64,000 bases of DNA from Pseudomonas californiensis (lineage in GTDB: Bacteria; Pseudomonadota; Gammaproteobacteria; Pseudomonadales; Pseudomonadaceae): positions 124,001 through 188,000 of the forward strand of contig NZ_JAGTPK010000008.1 of the NCBI RefSeq assembly GCF_021147775.1, written 5' to 3'. Below, piece after piece: positions 20,687 through 32,156 of this stretch (position 1 is its first letter; each line of letters begins with the position of its first letter). The notes beneath the pieces are model-generated. The model did no database searches and was not told the DNA's origin. It saw only the letters and a program-made list of their open reading frames with translations. The translations under genes and the position numbers were made by a program.

Positions 20687-21619
20687 TCAGCGCTTCTCGA
20701 TCCTGAAACCAAACCGCGGGAAGTGCACATGCACGGTACCGGCGCGATCATCCTCGCGGCGCAGTATCAGCTCTTCAGTGCCCGCGAACGCCAGCTCGCC
20801 CTCGACGGCTTCGACGCCGTAATCAATTGCTGAAATGGCTACCTGATCACCTGCCTTGAAGCCATTCGGGTCCACGAAGTGTTCTTCAGGCAAGGCTGCG
20901 GGTGTGGCATTTTTTGCGATCTCCACGGCATCGGCGGAGCTCAGGTCGCTGGGCGCGCCATGACCGAAATCCAGCACACGGGCAAACCAGGCTGCGATAC
21001 CTGCGTAGTCGTCCACAAATGGTGCGGTGACCGGTGTCTGCTTGAGGAACCACAGTGCATGCGCCACCGAGAAGTCGGCGATGGATGGCTCGCCAAACAG
21101 GAAGTCGCCATTGCGTGAAAGCTGCAGTTGCAGGCGAGACATGAGTGTCGGCCACTGGTGCCTGGCCTGCTCGGCGGGCAGGCGCGACGCATTACCACCA
21201 TTGAACAGCGTCGAACGGTCAGCGATGAACGCTTTTGCGGCTTCCGGCGGCACCTTGGCAAATCGCACTGCCAACGATTCTGGCTGAAACACCAGGCTGA
21301 CCGCGTGCAGAAACAGTACCGAGTCAGCCCAGGCAGCGAAGCCGGCAACGGTGAATTCCTGCCCTTCCGGGTAAAAGGTCGGTGATACCTTCTCTTGCTC
21401 CAGACGGCGCGCCATCAGTGCGGTGTCGCAATAAATGTCCGCGCCGACCTGCAGCACCGGCGTCTTGCGGTAACCGCCGGTCAACGCCGTCAAATCAGGC
21501 TTGGGCATGATCGAGGGGATCGTGACCGAGCGCCACGAAAGTCCTTTGTAGCCCAGCATCAAACGGGCTTTTTCCGCGAACAGCGACGTCGGGTAGTGAT
21601 GAAGAATCAGCTCAGACAT
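20687..21619 (-). CDS. Glutathione S-transferase family protein
   Basis: This 310-residue protein has a thioredoxin-fold GST N-terminal domain (SELILHHYPTSLFAEKARLML, then RKTPVLQVGADIYCDT with the cis-Pro) and an all-helical C-terminal domain, followed by an extra ~90-residue beta-rich tail (from about 225). The substrate is unknown. The ATG at 21619 gives MSELILHHYP; an in-frame ATG six codons upstream is less likely. It stands alone on the minus strand. Confidence 0.85.
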   Translation of the reverse strand: MSELILHHYPTSLFAEKARLMLGYKGLSWRSVTIPSIMPKPDLTALTGGYRKTPVLQVGADIYCDTALMARRLEQEKVSPTFYPEGQEFTVAGFAAWADSVLFLHAVSLVFQPESLAVRFAKVPPEAAKAFIADRSTLFNGGNASRLPAEQARHQWPTLMSRLQLQLSRNGDFLFGEPSIADFSVAHALWFLKQTPVTAPFVDDYAGIAAWFARVLDFGHGAPSDLSSADAVEIAKNATPAALPEEHFVDPNGFKAGDQVAISAIDYGVEAVEGELAFAGTEELILRREDDRAGTVHVHFPRFGFRIEKR

Positions 21620-21684
21620 GGTCAGCCTCTGCGGCACATGGAAAGCCCACAGCTTAACCCGCGACGTGCAGTCAGCCTACCGAC

Positions 21685-22083
21685 TCACGTGGATGGCAAG
21701 GCATCACGCTCGTGGATGGAGGCGTAATCACCCGCTGCGACATAGCTGGCAGCCAGGACCTCCTTGGCGCTCTTTCTCAGCTTTTTGATCAGCCGCTCCT
21801 GACGAAGCGCTTCGCCTTTGCTCACGCACTGCTCCACGTAAACCAGTGCCACGGCCGGGCTTGAATAGAAGAAGCGCGCGCCTTTGCCGCTCTGATGCGC
21901 GGCAAAGCGCCGATGCGGATCATCACTGATCCCGCAGTACAGTGACCCATTGGCAGCCCGCACCAGATAGACAAACCAGCTTTTTTCCACAACCGGCGCG
22001 CCGGCCTTGGCAATGGAGGCCAGTGATACACCAGGCACAGCTGTCTCAGGTGCAGGCATTTCAGGCTGGGCGACTTCAGGCAC
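21685..22083 (-). CDS. GIY-YIG domain protein (YhbQ-like)
   Basis: This protein of up to 132 residues has a single GIY-YIG nuclease domain (about 36-110): [18 protein letters not shown] carries the paired GIY/YIG strands, followed by the conserved arginine in [10 protein letters not shown] and the catalytic-type E in [11 protein letters not shown]. Members of this UPF0213 group are putative endonucleases, with biological role unclear. The GTG at 22083 overlaps the stop of the upstream gene by 8 nt; an ATG at 22059 would shorten it by 8 residues. The first 30 residues look disordered. Confidence 0.82.
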   Translation of the reverse strand: MPEVAQPEMPAPETAVPGVSLASIAKAGAPVVEKSWFVYLVRAANGSLYCGISDDPHRRFAAHQSGKGARFFYSSPAVALVYVEQCVSKGEALRQERLIKKLRKSAKEVLAASYVAAGDYASIHERDALPST

Positions 22084-22567
22084 GGCGGCTCTCGCTGAAC
22101 GTTTTCAGACCCTTGAGCGCCTGAGCACGGACCGCATTGCGCACCAGTGGCGTCCAGCCCAGCAACAGACCCTTGGCACCCAGTGCCTGACGCGACCAGC
22201 GCCACATATCGAAATGATCGTGATGCTCGCAGATCTTGCCGTCGCGTAATACAAACCGTGCCTGAATGTCATTGACCACCGTCCGGCCTGTCTGGCTGAA
22301 CAGATACGTCGCCACCCAATGCGCACTGCCAGTACGGTCGTCAGCACGCACCTGATCAAACACCACCGAGAAGTTTTTTGCACGCGACGTCAGCATTCGC
22401 CACATGTCACCCACCTCACGGCCACGCAGCTCACCAAAGGCCGGATCGCTGAACACCACATCGTCGGTGTAACAAGCACTCATCGCCTCGGCATCCAACA
22501 GCGCAAAGGCTTCGTAGAACCGGTTGATCAGTGCGCTATTGGCCTGGCTTTGTTCTTCGTAGCTCAT
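22076..22567 (-). CDS. NTF2/SnoaL-like protein
   Basis: This 163-residue protein has an NTF2-like fold: N-terminal helices ([19 protein letters not shown]), then [22 protein letters not shown] and alternating strands ending [16 protein letters not shown]. It may be an isomerase, hydrolase or ligand-binding protein; the substrate cannot be read from sequence. The ATG at 22567 (MSYEEQ) was chosen because AAGGAATG precedes it. It overlaps the GIY-YIG gene downstream. Confidence 0.82.
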   Translation of the reverse strand: MSYEEQSQANSALINRFYEAFALLDAEAMSACYTDDVVFSDPAFGELRGREVGDMWRMLTSRAKNFSVVFDQVRADDRTGSAHWVATYLFSQTGRTVVNDIQARFVLRDGKICEHHDHFDMWRWSRQALGAKGLLLGWTPLVRNAVRAQALKGLKTFSESRRA

Positions 22568-22665
22568 GCTTGCACATTCCTTGGCGAAAGAGGGGTGCAC
22601 GATAAGCGGCAAATGGCTCATTAGCCACCCACATTCGCCGCGCATATGTAGCTTGTGGCCTGTGA

Positions 22666-23898
22666 CTACTCAACCTTCTCACTGCTGACCTGCACGTACA
22701 GCGTGCGCCCTGCGCCCATGCCGGCGATCACGGCACCGATGCCCAGCACTGCGAAGATCCAGCCGATGGCGTCCCAGCTTCCGGTCACGTCGTGCACGAC
22801 ACCAACCGCGAAAGGTCCCATCGAGGCGATGGTGTAGCCAAAGCCCTGGGCCATGCTGGAAAGATTCGACGCCACGTGCGAGTCGCGTGAGCGCAGGACG
22901 ATCAAGGCCAGCGCCAGGCTGAAGGTGCCGCCCTGCCCCAGACCGAGCAGGATCGCCCAGCCCCACAGGCCTTCCAGCGGCGCGTACAGGCAGCCGAACA
23001 GACCCGTGAGGGTCAGCGCCATGACCAACAGGATTGCCAGCCGTTGATCCTTGCCACGCGTGGCCAGCCACGGCGCACTCAAGGCGCTGATGACCTGGAC
23101 GATGATCGAGCCGGACAACAGCAGACCTGCGGCGGTGGGCGTCATACCACGACCGATCAGGATCGATGGCAGCCAGCCGAACACGATGTATGACAGCGAT
23201 GACTGCAGCCCCATGTACAGGGTGACCTGCCAGGCCAACGGATCGCGCAGCAGACCACGAACACGATAGACATCACGGCGCGTGCCATGCACTTCGCCGG
23301 TCTGTGGCAGCCAGAAGATCGCCGCAATCACTGCCGGGATCAGCCAGAATCCCAGGCCGATTTGCCAACTGTCTCCGAAGTACTGACTCAACGGCACGGT
23401 AGAGCCCGCCGCAATGGCCGCGCCCAGACAGAGGGCCATGGTGTAGACGCCGGTCATGGCGCCCGCTTGCCGGGGGAAATCACGCTTCACGATGCCGGGC
23501 AGCAGCACACCAATGATACCGATGCTCGCTCCCGCCAGCAGGCTGCCGCTGAACAGACCGACCTCGCCGAATGAGCTGCGTAATGCCAGGCCCGACGCCA
23601 GAATCAACAGGATGACCAGCACGACCCGCTCACTGCCGAACCGGCGTGCCAGAATCGGTGCCAGCGGTGCGAACAGCCCCAGGCAAAGCACCGGCAAAGT
23701 AGTCAGCAGACCGGCTTCGGCAGCTGACATGCCCAGGCTTTCAGAAACCTTGTTGAGCAGTGGCGCAATGCTGGACAGCGCAGGGCGCAGGTTGAGCGCA
23801 ACAAGCACCAGCCCCAACAGCAGTAGCCAGGGTCGCTTCAAAATGGGGTGGGTTTGCTCGGCAGTCGCTTGCGGTGTGAGTGGAGCCTTGGCAGTCAT
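22666..23898 (-). CDS. MFS transporter, CynX/NimT type
   Basis: This 410-residue inner-membrane transporter has about twelve hydrophobic segments. RPWLLLLGLVLVALNLRPALSS, near residue 24, is characteristic of the CynX/NimT branch (cyanate or nitroimidazole transport). The real substrate is unknown. The ATG at 23898 (MTAKAPLTPQ) is preceded by GAGAACC; a longer in-frame start upstream gives an implausible cysteine- and arginine-rich leader. Confidence 0.87.
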   Translation of the reverse strand: MTAKAPLTPQATAEQTHPILKRPWLLLLGLVLVALNLRPALSSIAPLLNKVSESLGMSAAEAGLLTTLPVLCLGLFAPLAPILARRFGSERVVLVILLILASGLALRSSFGEVGLFSGSLLAGASIGIIGVLLPGIVKRDFPRQAGAMTGVYTMALCLGAAIAAGSTVPLSQYFGDSWQIGLGFWLIPAVIAAIFWLPQTGEVHGTRRDVYRVRGLLRDPLAWQVTLYMGLQSSLSYIVFGWLPSILIGRGMTPTAAGLLLSGSIIVQVISALSAPWLATRGKDQRLAILLVMALTLTGLFGCLYAPLEGLWGWAILLGLGQGGTFSLALALIVLRSRDSHVASNLSSMAQGFGYTIASMGPFAVGVVHDVTGSWDAIGWIFAVLGIGAVIAGMGAGRTLYVQVSSEKVE

Positions 23899-24013
23899 CA
23901 GGTTCTCGGTATCAGGTATGTCGACCCGTTTCAGGGGGCAAGTATCCTGTTGGAGAATGATTGCGAACACAAGGTTCAGGTGCGATTGCATACAAGACGG
24001 TATTTGCAGGCGT

Positions 24014-24042
24014 AAAAAAACCGGGCGATTGCCCGGTTTCTT
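24014..24042 (-). terminator. Terminator of the aap operon
   Basis: On the minus strand AAACCGGGC, loop AATC, GCCCGGTTTTTTT forms a hairpin with a T-run, 27 nt past the aapP stop. Confidence 0.92.
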
Positions 24043-24068
24043 CATACCGCTCAAGCAGCTCTCAGAGA

Positions 24069-24833
24069 TCAGTGAATGATCTGGCTGAGGAACAGTTTGG
24101 TACGGTCGCTTTGCGGATTGTCGAAGAAGTCGTTCGGCGCAGCCTGTTCGACGATTTCGCCCTTGTCCATGAAGATCACCCGGTTCGCCACAGTGCGGGC
24201 AAAGCCCATCTCGTGGGTCACGCACAGCATGGTCATGCCTTCTTCAGCCAGGCTGACCATGGTGTCGAGTACTTCCTTGACCATTTCCGGGTCGAGTGCC
24301 GAGGTCGGCTCATCGAACAACATGATTTTCGGTTTCATGCACAGGGCACGAGCGATGGCCACACGCTGTTGCTGACCGCCGGAAAGCTGACCAGGGTATT
24401 TGTGAGCCTGCTCCGGAATCCGTACACGCTCCAGGTAGTGCATGGCGATTTCTTCAGCTTTCTTCTTCGGCATCTTGCGAACCCACATCGGTGCCAGCGT
24501 GCAGTTCTGCAGGATGGTCAGGTGCGGGAACAGGTTGAAGTGCTGAAACACCATGCCGACTTCACGGCGGATAGTTTCGATCTGACGCAGGTCGGAGGTC
24601 AGCTCGGTGCCATCAACCACGATGCGCCCCTGCTGATGCTCTTCCAGACGGTTCAGGCAACGGATGGTCGTCGACTTGCCCGAGCCCGAAGGGCCGCACA
24701 AAACGATACGCTCGCCCTGACGCACGTTCAGGTTGATGTCTTTCAACACGTGGAACTGGCCGTACCACTTGTGTACGCCTTCCATCCGGATCATGCCTTC
24801 GGCGCCCAGAGGCTTACTGATAGCTTCACTCAT
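24069..24833 (-). CDS. aapP: General L-amino-acid ABC transporter, ATP-binding protein
   Basis: This 254-residue ATPase powers the Aap broad-specificity amino-acid importer. Walker A is GPSGSGKST, the ABC signature LSGGQQQR, and Walker [16 protein letters not shown]. The ATG at 24833 ([10 protein letters not shown]) is followed by the standard domain start. It is last in the aapJQMP operon, 10 nt after aapM, and a terminator follows. Confidence 0.95.
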   Translation of the reverse strand: MSEAISKPLGAEGMIRMEGVHKWYGQFHVLKDINLNVRQGERIVLCGPSGSGKSTTIRCLNRLEEHQQGRIVVDGTELTSDLRQIETIRREVGMVFQHFNLFPHLTILQNCTLAPMWVRKMPKKKAEEIAMHYLERVRIPEQAHKYPGQLSGGQQQRVAIARALCMKPKIMLFDEPTSALDPEMVKEVLDTMVSLAEEGMTMLCVTHEMGFARTVANRVIFMDKGEIVEQAAPNDFFDNPQSDRTKLFLSQIIH

Positions 24834-24843
24834 CACAAAACTC

Positions 24844-25941
24844 CTAACGCTTGTGGCCAGTGTCCAGCTTGTGCTCCAGATGCATGGAGTAGCGGGACAT
24901 ACCGAAACAGAAAATCCAGAACACCAGTGCCGCGAAGACATAGCCTTCGGTGGCCATGCCGAGCCAGTTGGGATCGGCGGCCGCCTGCTTGACGCTGTTG
25001 AGCAGGTCGAACAGGCCGATGATGATCACCAGACTCGTATCCTTGAACAGGGCGATGAAGGTGTTGACGATACCCGGGATTACCATCTTCAACGCCTGAG
25101 GCAGAATGACCAGCCCCATGGCACGCCAGTAACCCAGGCCCATTGCCGCAGCCGCTTCGTACTGACCCTTGGGAATCGCCTGCATGCCGCCACGCACCAC
25201 TTCAGCCACATAGGCCGACTGGAACAGGATCACGCCGATCAGGGCGCGCAGCAGTTTGTCGAAGTTCATCCCTTCTGGCATGAACAACGGCAGCATCACC
25301 GACGACATGAACAGTACGGTGATCAGCGGCACGCCGCGCCAGAACTCGATGAACGTCACGCAAACCACGCGCACCGCAGGCATGTTGGAGCGACGCCCCA
25401 ACGCCAGCACGATACCCAGTGGCAAGGCGCCTGCGATACCGACAGTGGCGATGACCAGCGTCAGCATCAGGCCGCCCCACTGGCTGGTAGGCACGGTGGT
25501 CAGACCAAACGCGCCGCCATGCAGCAGGTAGAACGCAACAATCGGGTAAATCACCAGGAAGCTCAGGCCGTATACAGCCTTGCGCGGCACCTTGGAGATA
25601 AACAGTGGCGCTACGCCCACGATCGCCAGAATGACCGTCAGGTCTACTCTCCAGCGCAGCTCGGTAGGGAAATAGCCATACATGAACTGACCGAAGCGCT
25701 GCTCGATGAACACCCAGCAAGCCCCCGCCTTGGTGCAATCGGCGCGGGTCGTACCGATCCAGTTTGCATCCAGAAATGCCCAGTTGATGATCGGTGGCAC
25801 AATCAGCCATACGAGGTAGATCGACAGCAGCGTCAGCAGCGTGTTGATCCAGCTGGAGAACAGATTGGCCCGCATCCATGCGACCACGCCAACGCTGGTT
25901 TTCGGCGGTGCGAGGTTGGGTTTGAAAATATGAGTAGTCAT
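24844..25941 (-). CDS. aapM: General L-amino-acid ABC transporter permease AapM
   Basis: This 365-residue permease is the second membrane subunit of the amino-acid importer. It has an N-terminal hydrophobic segment, a ~75-residue periplasmic loop typical of AapM/BztC, and the permease core with the ATPase-coupling EAA loop ([20 protein letters not shown]). It is spaced 10 nt from aapQ and from aapP. Confidence 0.95.
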   Translation of the reverse strand: MTTHIFKPNLAPPKTSVGVVAWMRANLFSSWINTLLTLLSIYLVWLIVPPIINWAFLDANWIGTTRADCTKAGACWVFIEQRFGQFMYGYFPTELRWRVDLTVILAIVGVAPLFISKVPRKAVYGLSFLVIYPIVAFYLLHGGAFGLTTVPTSQWGGLMLTLVIATVGIAGALPLGIVLALGRRSNMPAVRVVCVTFIEFWRGVPLITVLFMSSVMLPLFMPEGMNFDKLLRALIGVILFQSAYVAEVVRGGMQAIPKGQYEAAAAMGLGYWRAMGLVILPQALKMVIPGIVNTFIALFKDTSLVIIIGLFDLLNSVKQAAADPNWLGMATEGYVFAALVFWIFCFGMSRYSMHLEHKLDTGHKR

Positions 25942-25951
25942 GCGTCTTTCC

Positions 25952-27133
25952 TCACCGCTCGATCAGCGCAATGCGCTTGTTGTACCAGTTCATCAGCAGG
26001 GAAATGCTGATGCTGATCGCCAGGTACACGCTCATGGTGATGGCAATGACTTCGATGGCCTGTCCGGTCTGGTTCAGCACCGTACCGGCAAACAACGACA
26101 CCATTTCCGGATAACCGATACCGGCCGCCAGCGAAGAGTTTTTCGCCAGGTTCAGGTATTGGCTGGTCAGGGGCGGAATGATCACGCGCAATGCCTGCGG
26201 GATGATGACCTTGCGCAGAGTCGGACCAGGACGCAGGCCGAGCGAGCGAGCCGCTTCGGTCTGACCGTGGCTGACCGACTTGATTCCCGAACGCACGATC
26301 TCGGCGATGAACGCTGCGGTGTAAACCGTAAGCGCCAGCGTCAAGGCCAGCAGTTCAGGGATCAATACCCAGCCGCCGACAAAGTTGAAGCCCTTGAGCT
26401 CAGGCATTTCCCAGTGCACGGGAGAGCCGAATACCAGTGCCGTCAGCGTTGGAAGCAGCACCATCAGCGCCAGTCCGACCCAGAACTTGTGGAACGGCTG
26501 TCCGGTCTGTTCGAAGCGCTTGTTGGCCCAGCGGGTCATCAGAACCGTTGCGACAATAGCGATCACGACGCCGACCACGAACGGCAACATACCTTCGGCA
26601 GCGAATGCCCTTGGCATATTCAAGCCGCGACTGCTGACGTAGAACATGTCCAGGTAGCCGTGAGCGTTACGCGGACCCGGCAGGGTCAGGAACACCGCGA
26701 AATACCAGAACAGAATCTGTAGCAGAGGCGGAATGTTACGGAAAACCTCGACGTAGACCGTCGCCAGTTTGCTGATCATCCAGTTGGGCGAGAGACGCGC
26801 CACACCGATGATGAAGCCAAGAATCGTCGCCAGGATGATACCGATGAACGAAACCAGCAGTGTATTGAGCAAGCCGATCAAAAACACCCGGGCATAGCTG
26901 TCCGATTCGGTGTAATCAATAAGGTGTTGGGCGATACCGAAACCTGCACTTCGCTCAAGAAAGCTGAAGCCAGAGGTAATGCCACGATGCTCCAGGTTGG
27001 TCTGGGTATTGTCGAACAGGAACCAGCCCATTGAGACCACAGCCACAATGGTGATGATCTGAAATAACCAGGCGCGCACTTTGGGGTCAGTCAAAGAGAG
27101 CTTTGACTTGGGTGCGACGATTTCATTTGGCAT
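25952..27133 (-). CDS. aapQ: General L-amino-acid ABC transporter permease AapQ
   Basis: This 393-residue permease is the first membrane subunit of the Aap importer. The EAA loop is EAARSLGLRPGPTLRKVIIPQ. The protein has a long insertion between membrane segments, as in AapQ/BztB. The N-terminal basic stretch and the hydrophobic helix at about 30-45 fit the family. It is separated from aapJ by 73 nt containing a hairpin that may set relative expression. Confidence 0.95.
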   Translation of the reverse strand: MPNEIVAPKSKLSLTDPKVRAWLFQIITIVAVVSMGWFLFDNTQTNLEHRGITSGFSFLERSAGFGIAQHLIDYTESDSYARVFLIGLLNTLLVSFIGIILATILGFIIGVARLSPNWMISKLATVYVEVFRNIPPLLQILFWYFAVFLTLPGPRNAHGYLDMFYVSSRGLNMPRAFAAEGMLPFVVGVVIAIVATVLMTRWANKRFEQTGQPFHKFWVGLALMVLLPTLTALVFGSPVHWEMPELKGFNFVGGWVLIPELLALTLALTVYTAAFIAEIVRSGIKSVSHGQTEAARSLGLRPGPTLRKVIIPQALRVIIPPLTSQYLNLAKNSSLAAGIGYPEMVSLFAGTVLNQTGQAIEVIAITMSVYLAISISISLLMNWYNKRIALIER

Positions 27134-27166
27134 GAAGAGCCCCAGGAAAAATGGAACAGGACAAAA

Positions 27167-27196
27167 CGCCCGGCCACCTTTTCAGGCGACCGGGCG
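27167..27196 (-). promoter_or_regulatory. Intercistronic hairpin aapJ / aapQ
   Basis: CGCCCGG (27167-27173) pairs with CCGGGCG (27190-27196) with a partly paired interior. No strong T-run follows. Such hairpins after the binding-protein gene commonly stabilise its mRNA and reduce expression of the permeases; that role here is inference. Confidence 0.6.
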
Positions 27197-27206
27197 CAGG
27201 GGTCAA

Positions 27207-28235
27207 TCAGCGAATCGGTGGAGCGTACTGGATGCCGCCGGCGTTCCACAGAGCATTCTGGCCGCGCTTGATTTTCAGCGCAGTGCCTTCGCCCAGGTTA
27301 CGTTCGAAAACTTCACCGTAGTTACCGACTTGTTTGACGATCTGAACTACCCAGTCCTTCGGCAGTTTCAGGTCTTTGCCGTACTCGCCGTCAGCGCCGA
27401 GCATACGGGCGACGTCAGGGTTTTTGGTCGACTTGGCTTCAGCTTCAACGTTCTTGGAAGTCACTTTGGCTTCTTCGGCGTTCAGCATGGCGAACAGGGT
27501 CCACTTGACGATCGAGAACCACTCTTCGTCGCCTTTACGTACGACTGGGCCCAGAGGCTCCTTGGAGATGACTTCCGGCAGAACGACGTAGTCGTCCGGC
27601 TTGGCCAGCTTGCTGCGCTGTGCGTAAAGCTGCGACTGGTCGGAGGTCAGCACGTCGCAACGGCCGCCTTCCAGCGACTTGGCGCTTTCGTCGGAGGTGT
27701 CGAAAGTGATCGGCGTGTATTTCAAGCCGTTCGAGCGGAAGTAGTCAGAGACGTTCAACTCGGTAGTGGTACCGGCCTGGATACAAACGGTTGCACCGTC
27801 CAGTTCCTTGGCGCTTTTGACGCCCAGCTTGTTGTTTACCAGAAAGCCGATGCCGTCATAGTAAGTCACGCCAGCGAACACCAGACCCATGCCCGAATCA
27901 CGGGAACTGGTCCAGGTGGTGTTACGCGAGAGGATGTCGATTTCGCCCGATTGCAGTGCAGTGAAACGCTCTTTGGCGTTCAACTGGCTGAACTTGACCT
28001 TGGTAGCGTCGCCAAAAACAGCGGCAGCTACGGCACGGCACACGTCAGCGTCGATACCGGTGATCTTGCCGGTAGCATCTGGAACGGAAAACCCTGGCAG
28101 GCCATCGCTGACGCCGCACTGAACAAACCCTTTCTTCTGGATAGCGTCAAGTGTGGCACCTGCGTTGGCAGCCCCGGCCACACCGAGTGCTGCTACGGCT
28201 GTCACTACAGCCAGAGTGGATTTCAACATCTTCAT
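27207..28235 (-). CDS. aapJ: General L-amino-acid ABC transporter, periplasmic binding protein
   Basis: This 342-residue solute-binding protein captures amino acids in the periplasm for AapQMP. It has a Sec signal peptide (about 1-25, AVAALGVAGAANA) and family segments VQCGVSDGLPGFS and DADVCRAVAAAVFGDATKVKF. The ATG at 28235 is preceded by GGAG at good spacing. It is first in the operon. Confidence 0.95.
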   Translation of the reverse strand: MKMLKSTLAVVTAVAALGVAGAANAGATLDAIQKKGFVQCGVSDGLPGFSVPDATGKITGIDADVCRAVAAAVFGDATKVKFSQLNAKERFTALQSGEIDILSRNTTWTSSRDSGMGLVFAGVTYYDGIGFLVNNKLGVKSAKELDGATVCIQAGTTTELNVSDYFRSNGLKYTPITFDTSDESAKSLEGGRCDVLTSDQSQLYAQRSKLAKPDDYVVLPEVISKEPLGPVVRKGDEEWFSIVKWTLFAMLNAEEAKVTSKNVEAEAKSTKNPDVARMLGADGEYGKDLKLPKDWVVQIVKQVGNYGEVFERNLGEGTALKIKRGQNALWNAGGIQYAPPIR

Positions 28236-29378
<1,143 letters not shown>

Positions 29379-29444
29379 CAGCGTCTCGGACGCGCCTGCG
29401 CGCTCCCGAAAGGACGCCTTCTGTAGCGGATCATGGATGACACT

Positions 29445-29481
29445 ACGCCGAGCACGGATCTTGCTTTACACTGCTCGGCGT
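29445..29481 (+). repeat. Hairpin upstream of rhlB
   Basis: ACGCCGAGCA (29445-29454) and TGCTCGGCGT (29472-29481) form a perfect 10-bp inverted repeat with a 17-nt loop, ending 29 nt before the rhlB start. It could lie in the rhlB leader or be an operator; there is no T-run. Confidence 0.55.
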
Positions 29482-29510
29482 ACATTCCTTAACCAATTGA
29501 CGAGATCACC

Positions 29511-30977
29511 GTGCTCAAAGCACTTAAAAAGATGTTCGGTAAAAGCGAGGCTGAGCCGCTCGCGTCCAGCCCGACCACCCCCATCCCTGCCGCTGCCGCT
29601 GCCGCTACCAAGCCTGCCAGCAGTCCAAATTCTGATCGAGCAACCCCGACTCCTCCTTCGGAGCCCGCCACACAGCCTGCCCAGGCAAGAGCCCCGCGCA
29701 CTGAAAAGCCCAAGGCCGAGCGCCCACGCCGTGAGCGCGTGGCGAAGCCGCCTGCTCCGGCCTGGAAGCTCGAAGACTTCGTGGTCGAGCCGCAAGAGGG
29801 CAAGACCCGCTTCCATGATTTCAACCTTGCGCCTGAGCTGATGCACGCCATTCAGGACCTGGGTTTCCCGTATTGCACGCCGATTCAGGCGGGCGTGCTG
29901 GGCTTCACCCTCAAAGGCAAGGACGCTATCGGCCGTGCCCAGACAGGTACAGGCAAGACCGCTGCTTTTCTGATCTCGATCATCGAGCAACTGACCCAGA
30001 CGCCGCCGCCAGAAGAGCGTTACATGGGCGAACCTCGCGCTCTGATCATCGCGCCAACCCGCGAGCTCGTGGTACAGATCGCCAAGGACGCCGCCGACCT
30101 GACCAAGTACACCAACCTGAACGTCATGACGTTCGTGGGTGGCATGGACTTCGACAAGCAACTCAAGCAGCTCGAAGCTCGGCACTGCGACATCCTGGTT
30201 GCAACACCAGGCCGCCTGCTGGACTTCAACCAGCGTGGCGAGGTGCATCTGGACATGGTCGAAGTCATGGTGCTGGACGAAGCCGATCGTATGCTCGACA
30301 TGGGTTTCATCCCACAAGTGCGTCAGATCATTCGTCAGACCCCGCACAAGGGTGAACGCCAGACGCTGCTGTTCTCGGCCACGTTCACTGAAGACGTGAT
30401 GAACCTCGCCAAGCAGTGGACCACTGACCCGTCCATCGTTGAAATCGAATCGCTGAATGTAGCGAGCGACAATGTCGAGCAGCACATCTACGCAGTTGCC
30501 GGCGCCGACAAATACAAGCTGCTGTACAACCTTGTAACCGACAACGGCTGGGAACGCGTGATGGTCTTTGCCAACCGCAAGGACGAAGTGCGGCGTATCG
30601 AAGAACGCCTGGTACGCGATGGCGTCAACGCCGCGCAGCTTTCCGGCGATGTGCCTCAGCACAAACGGATCAAGACACTGGAAGGCTTCCGCGAAGGCAA
30701 GATTCGCGTGCTGGTCGCCACCGATGTGGCGGGCCGCGGCATCCACATTGATGGCATCAGCCACGTGATCAACTTTACCCTGCCGGAAGTGCCGGACGAC
30801 TACGTTCATCGTATCGGCCGAACCGGCCGTGCGGGCGCCGATGGCGTCTCGATCAGCTTTGCAGGGGAAGACGACTCGTATCAGCTGCCCGCCATCGAAG
30901 AAAAGCTGGGCCGCAAGATCAGCTGCGAAACGCCGCCCACCGAACTGCTAAGGCCCGTGGTACGTCGCACCGTCTGA
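29511..30977 (+). CDS. rhlB: ATP-dependent RNA helicase RhlB
   Basis: This 488-residue DEAD-box helicase is the degradosome helicase in E. coli. It has a disordered, Ala/Pro/Lys-rich N-terminal extension (about 1-90) longer than in E. coli. Motifs: AQTGTGKT (I), [19 protein letters not shown] (DEAD, II), SAT (III), [12 protein letters not shown] and HRIGRTGR (VI). The start is GTG at 29511, giving [12 protein letters not shown] terminator follows. Confidence 0.93.
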   Translation: MLKALKKMFGKSEAEPLASSPTTPIPAAAAAATKPASSPNSDRATPTPPSEPATQPAQARAPRTEKPKAERPRRERVAKPPAPAWKLEDFVVEPQEGKTRFHDFNLAPELMHAIQDLGFPYCTPIQAGVLGFTLKGKDAIGRAQTGTGKTAAFLISIIEQLTQTPPPEERYMGEPRALIIAPTRELVVQIAKDAADLTKYTNLNVMTFVGGMDFDKQLKQLEARHCDILVATPGRLLDFNQRGEVHLDMVEVMVLDEADRMLDMGFIPQVRQIIRQTPHKGERQTLLFSATFTEDVMNLAKQWTTDPSIVEIESLNVASDNVEQHIYAVAGADKYKLLYNLVTDNGWERVMVFANRKDEVRRIEERLVRDGVNAAQLSGDVPQHKRIKTLEGFREGKIRVLVATDVAGRGIHIDGISHVINFTLPEVPDDYVHRIGRTGRAGADGVSISFAGEDDSYQLPAIEEKLGRKISCETPPTELLRPVVRRTV

Positions 30978-31000
30978 TAACCCGGAGGCGAATACCCACA

Positions 31001-31034
31001 AAAAAACGCAACCTTTGCAGGTTGCGTTTTTTTT
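31001..31034 (+). terminator. Rho-independent terminator of rhlB
   Basis: AACGCAACC and GGTTGCGTT pair over a TTTGCA loop, followed by a run of eight T; the A-run on the other side allows bidirectional use. Confidence 0.94.
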
Positions 31035-31102
31035 GCCTGTTGCCAGGTCAGGCTCATGAGCAACAGCAGGCAGCACCCTGCCCTGCCTGGCTCATGTCAC
31101 GG

Positions 31103-31762
31103 TCAGTCGCTGCCGTATCTGGGTGAGCGTGGCCCATAGAGCAACCCGGCAGGTCGGCCTGCCGACAGCAAACGGTTACTCGCAATACCCGCAATCGGAT
31201 GACTGGCATCCGTAGAGCTGTTGATGATCTGCTTGACCGCAGCCGTGATCAGCATGCCGACCAGCCCACCACCATTGTTGTTGCCACCCTCGTCACTGGA
31301 GGCAGAGGCGGCACCTGTCCACAGCGTAACGCCGGTACGCAGATCCACCAGCTTCGCTGTAACGGTCACGATGGTCTGGCTGCTGATGACGATGTAGCTG
31401 GTGCCGTATTGCGTGACGGTGATGTACAAGCCGGCATCGGCGCCAAAGATCTCACGCAGCTTGGCTGGCGATGTGGCCTGTATATCATTGGCGTCGGTCA
31501 GGCCGTTATTGCGAAACGTCTCGTCGACCAACGCGACGGGCAGCACGTAATAGCCCGACTCAGCCAATGGGTAGGTCACTTGGGAAAAGGTGCTGTATGT
31601 TGCCTTGAGGTCGGGCGACTCATTGATCGGCGGCAGCACCAGGATCGAGCGAGGTTTGCTCTCCTTGAATGCCGAGTAGTCGACGGTCTTGGGTTTGACG
31701 CAGCCTGACAAAAGCGCGATGGCAAACAGGCCTATTGCGACCTTGCATAGATGACGGCTCAT
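31103..31762 (-). CDS. DUF799-type lipoprotein (third gene of a CsgG-like operon)
   Basis: This 219-residue lipoprotein has a signal peptide with lipobox LLSGC (C21). The body matches the DUF799/GNA1162 type: RSILVLPPINESPDLKATYS and later TAKLVDLRTGVTLWTG. A Gly/Asn-rich loop follows (EGGNNNGGG). It probably localises to the outer membrane. Its start overlaps the stop of the DUF4810 gene by 4 nt. The molecular function of the family is unknown. Confidence 0.85.
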   Translation of the reverse strand: MSRHLCKVAIGLFAIALLSGCVKPKTVDYSAFKESKPRSILVLPPINESPDLKATYSTFSQVTYPLAESGYYVLPVALVDETFRNNGLTDANDIQATSPAKLREIFGADAGLYITVTQYGTSYIVISSQTIVTVTAKLVDLRTGVTLWTGAASASSDEGGNNNGGGLVGMLITAAVKQIINSSTDASHPIAGIASNRLLSAGRPAGLLYGPRSPRYGSD

Positions 31763-32130
31763 TTGGCAGCTCCCGCGTGGGCATTCTTTAGCAAAAAGTC
31801 CATGTACGTGGTCGACTCAGGGAACAACGCCTTTTCGGTGCGCAACTCCTGGACCATCTGGTCATCCTTGCCAAGGCTGCCGTAAAGCATGCCCAGTTGA
31901 GCGTGGTAACCCGGCGGTGGCGTCCCATTGCTGGCGCGGATCTTCTGAAGATCCTCCTCCAGCTTGGCGACCTGAGCTTCCTTGGCTTCGCCCTTGAAGT
32001 ACTCATAGACCTCAGGCTGGTAACTGCCCCACTGATACAAGGTTTTGGGCGGCTGCGCGCAGCCGGTGATCAAAGCACTCGCGACGACTGTCGTTGCGAT
32101 CCAGCGCAACGAAACACTGCTTCTGCTCAT
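31759..32130 (-). CDS. DUF4810-type lipoprotein
   Basis: This 123-residue lipoprotein has lipobox LITGC (C24), followed by PPKTLYQWGSYQPEVYEYFKG, the hallmark of the DUF4810 family, and a TPR-like helical segment (PPGYHAQLGMLYGSLGKDDQM). It is the middle gene of the three-lipoprotein operon, 26 nt after the CsgG-like gene and overlapping the DUF799 gene. Confidence 0.85.
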   Translation of the reverse strand: MSRSSVSLRWIATTVVASALITGCAQPPKTLYQWGSYQPEVYEYFKGEAKEAQVAKLEEDLQKIRASNGTPPPGYHAQLGMLYGSLGKDDQMVQELRTEKALFPESTTYMDFLLKNAHAGAAK

Positions 32131-32156
32131 AACGGTGATAATTCCCTTTATTCAAA

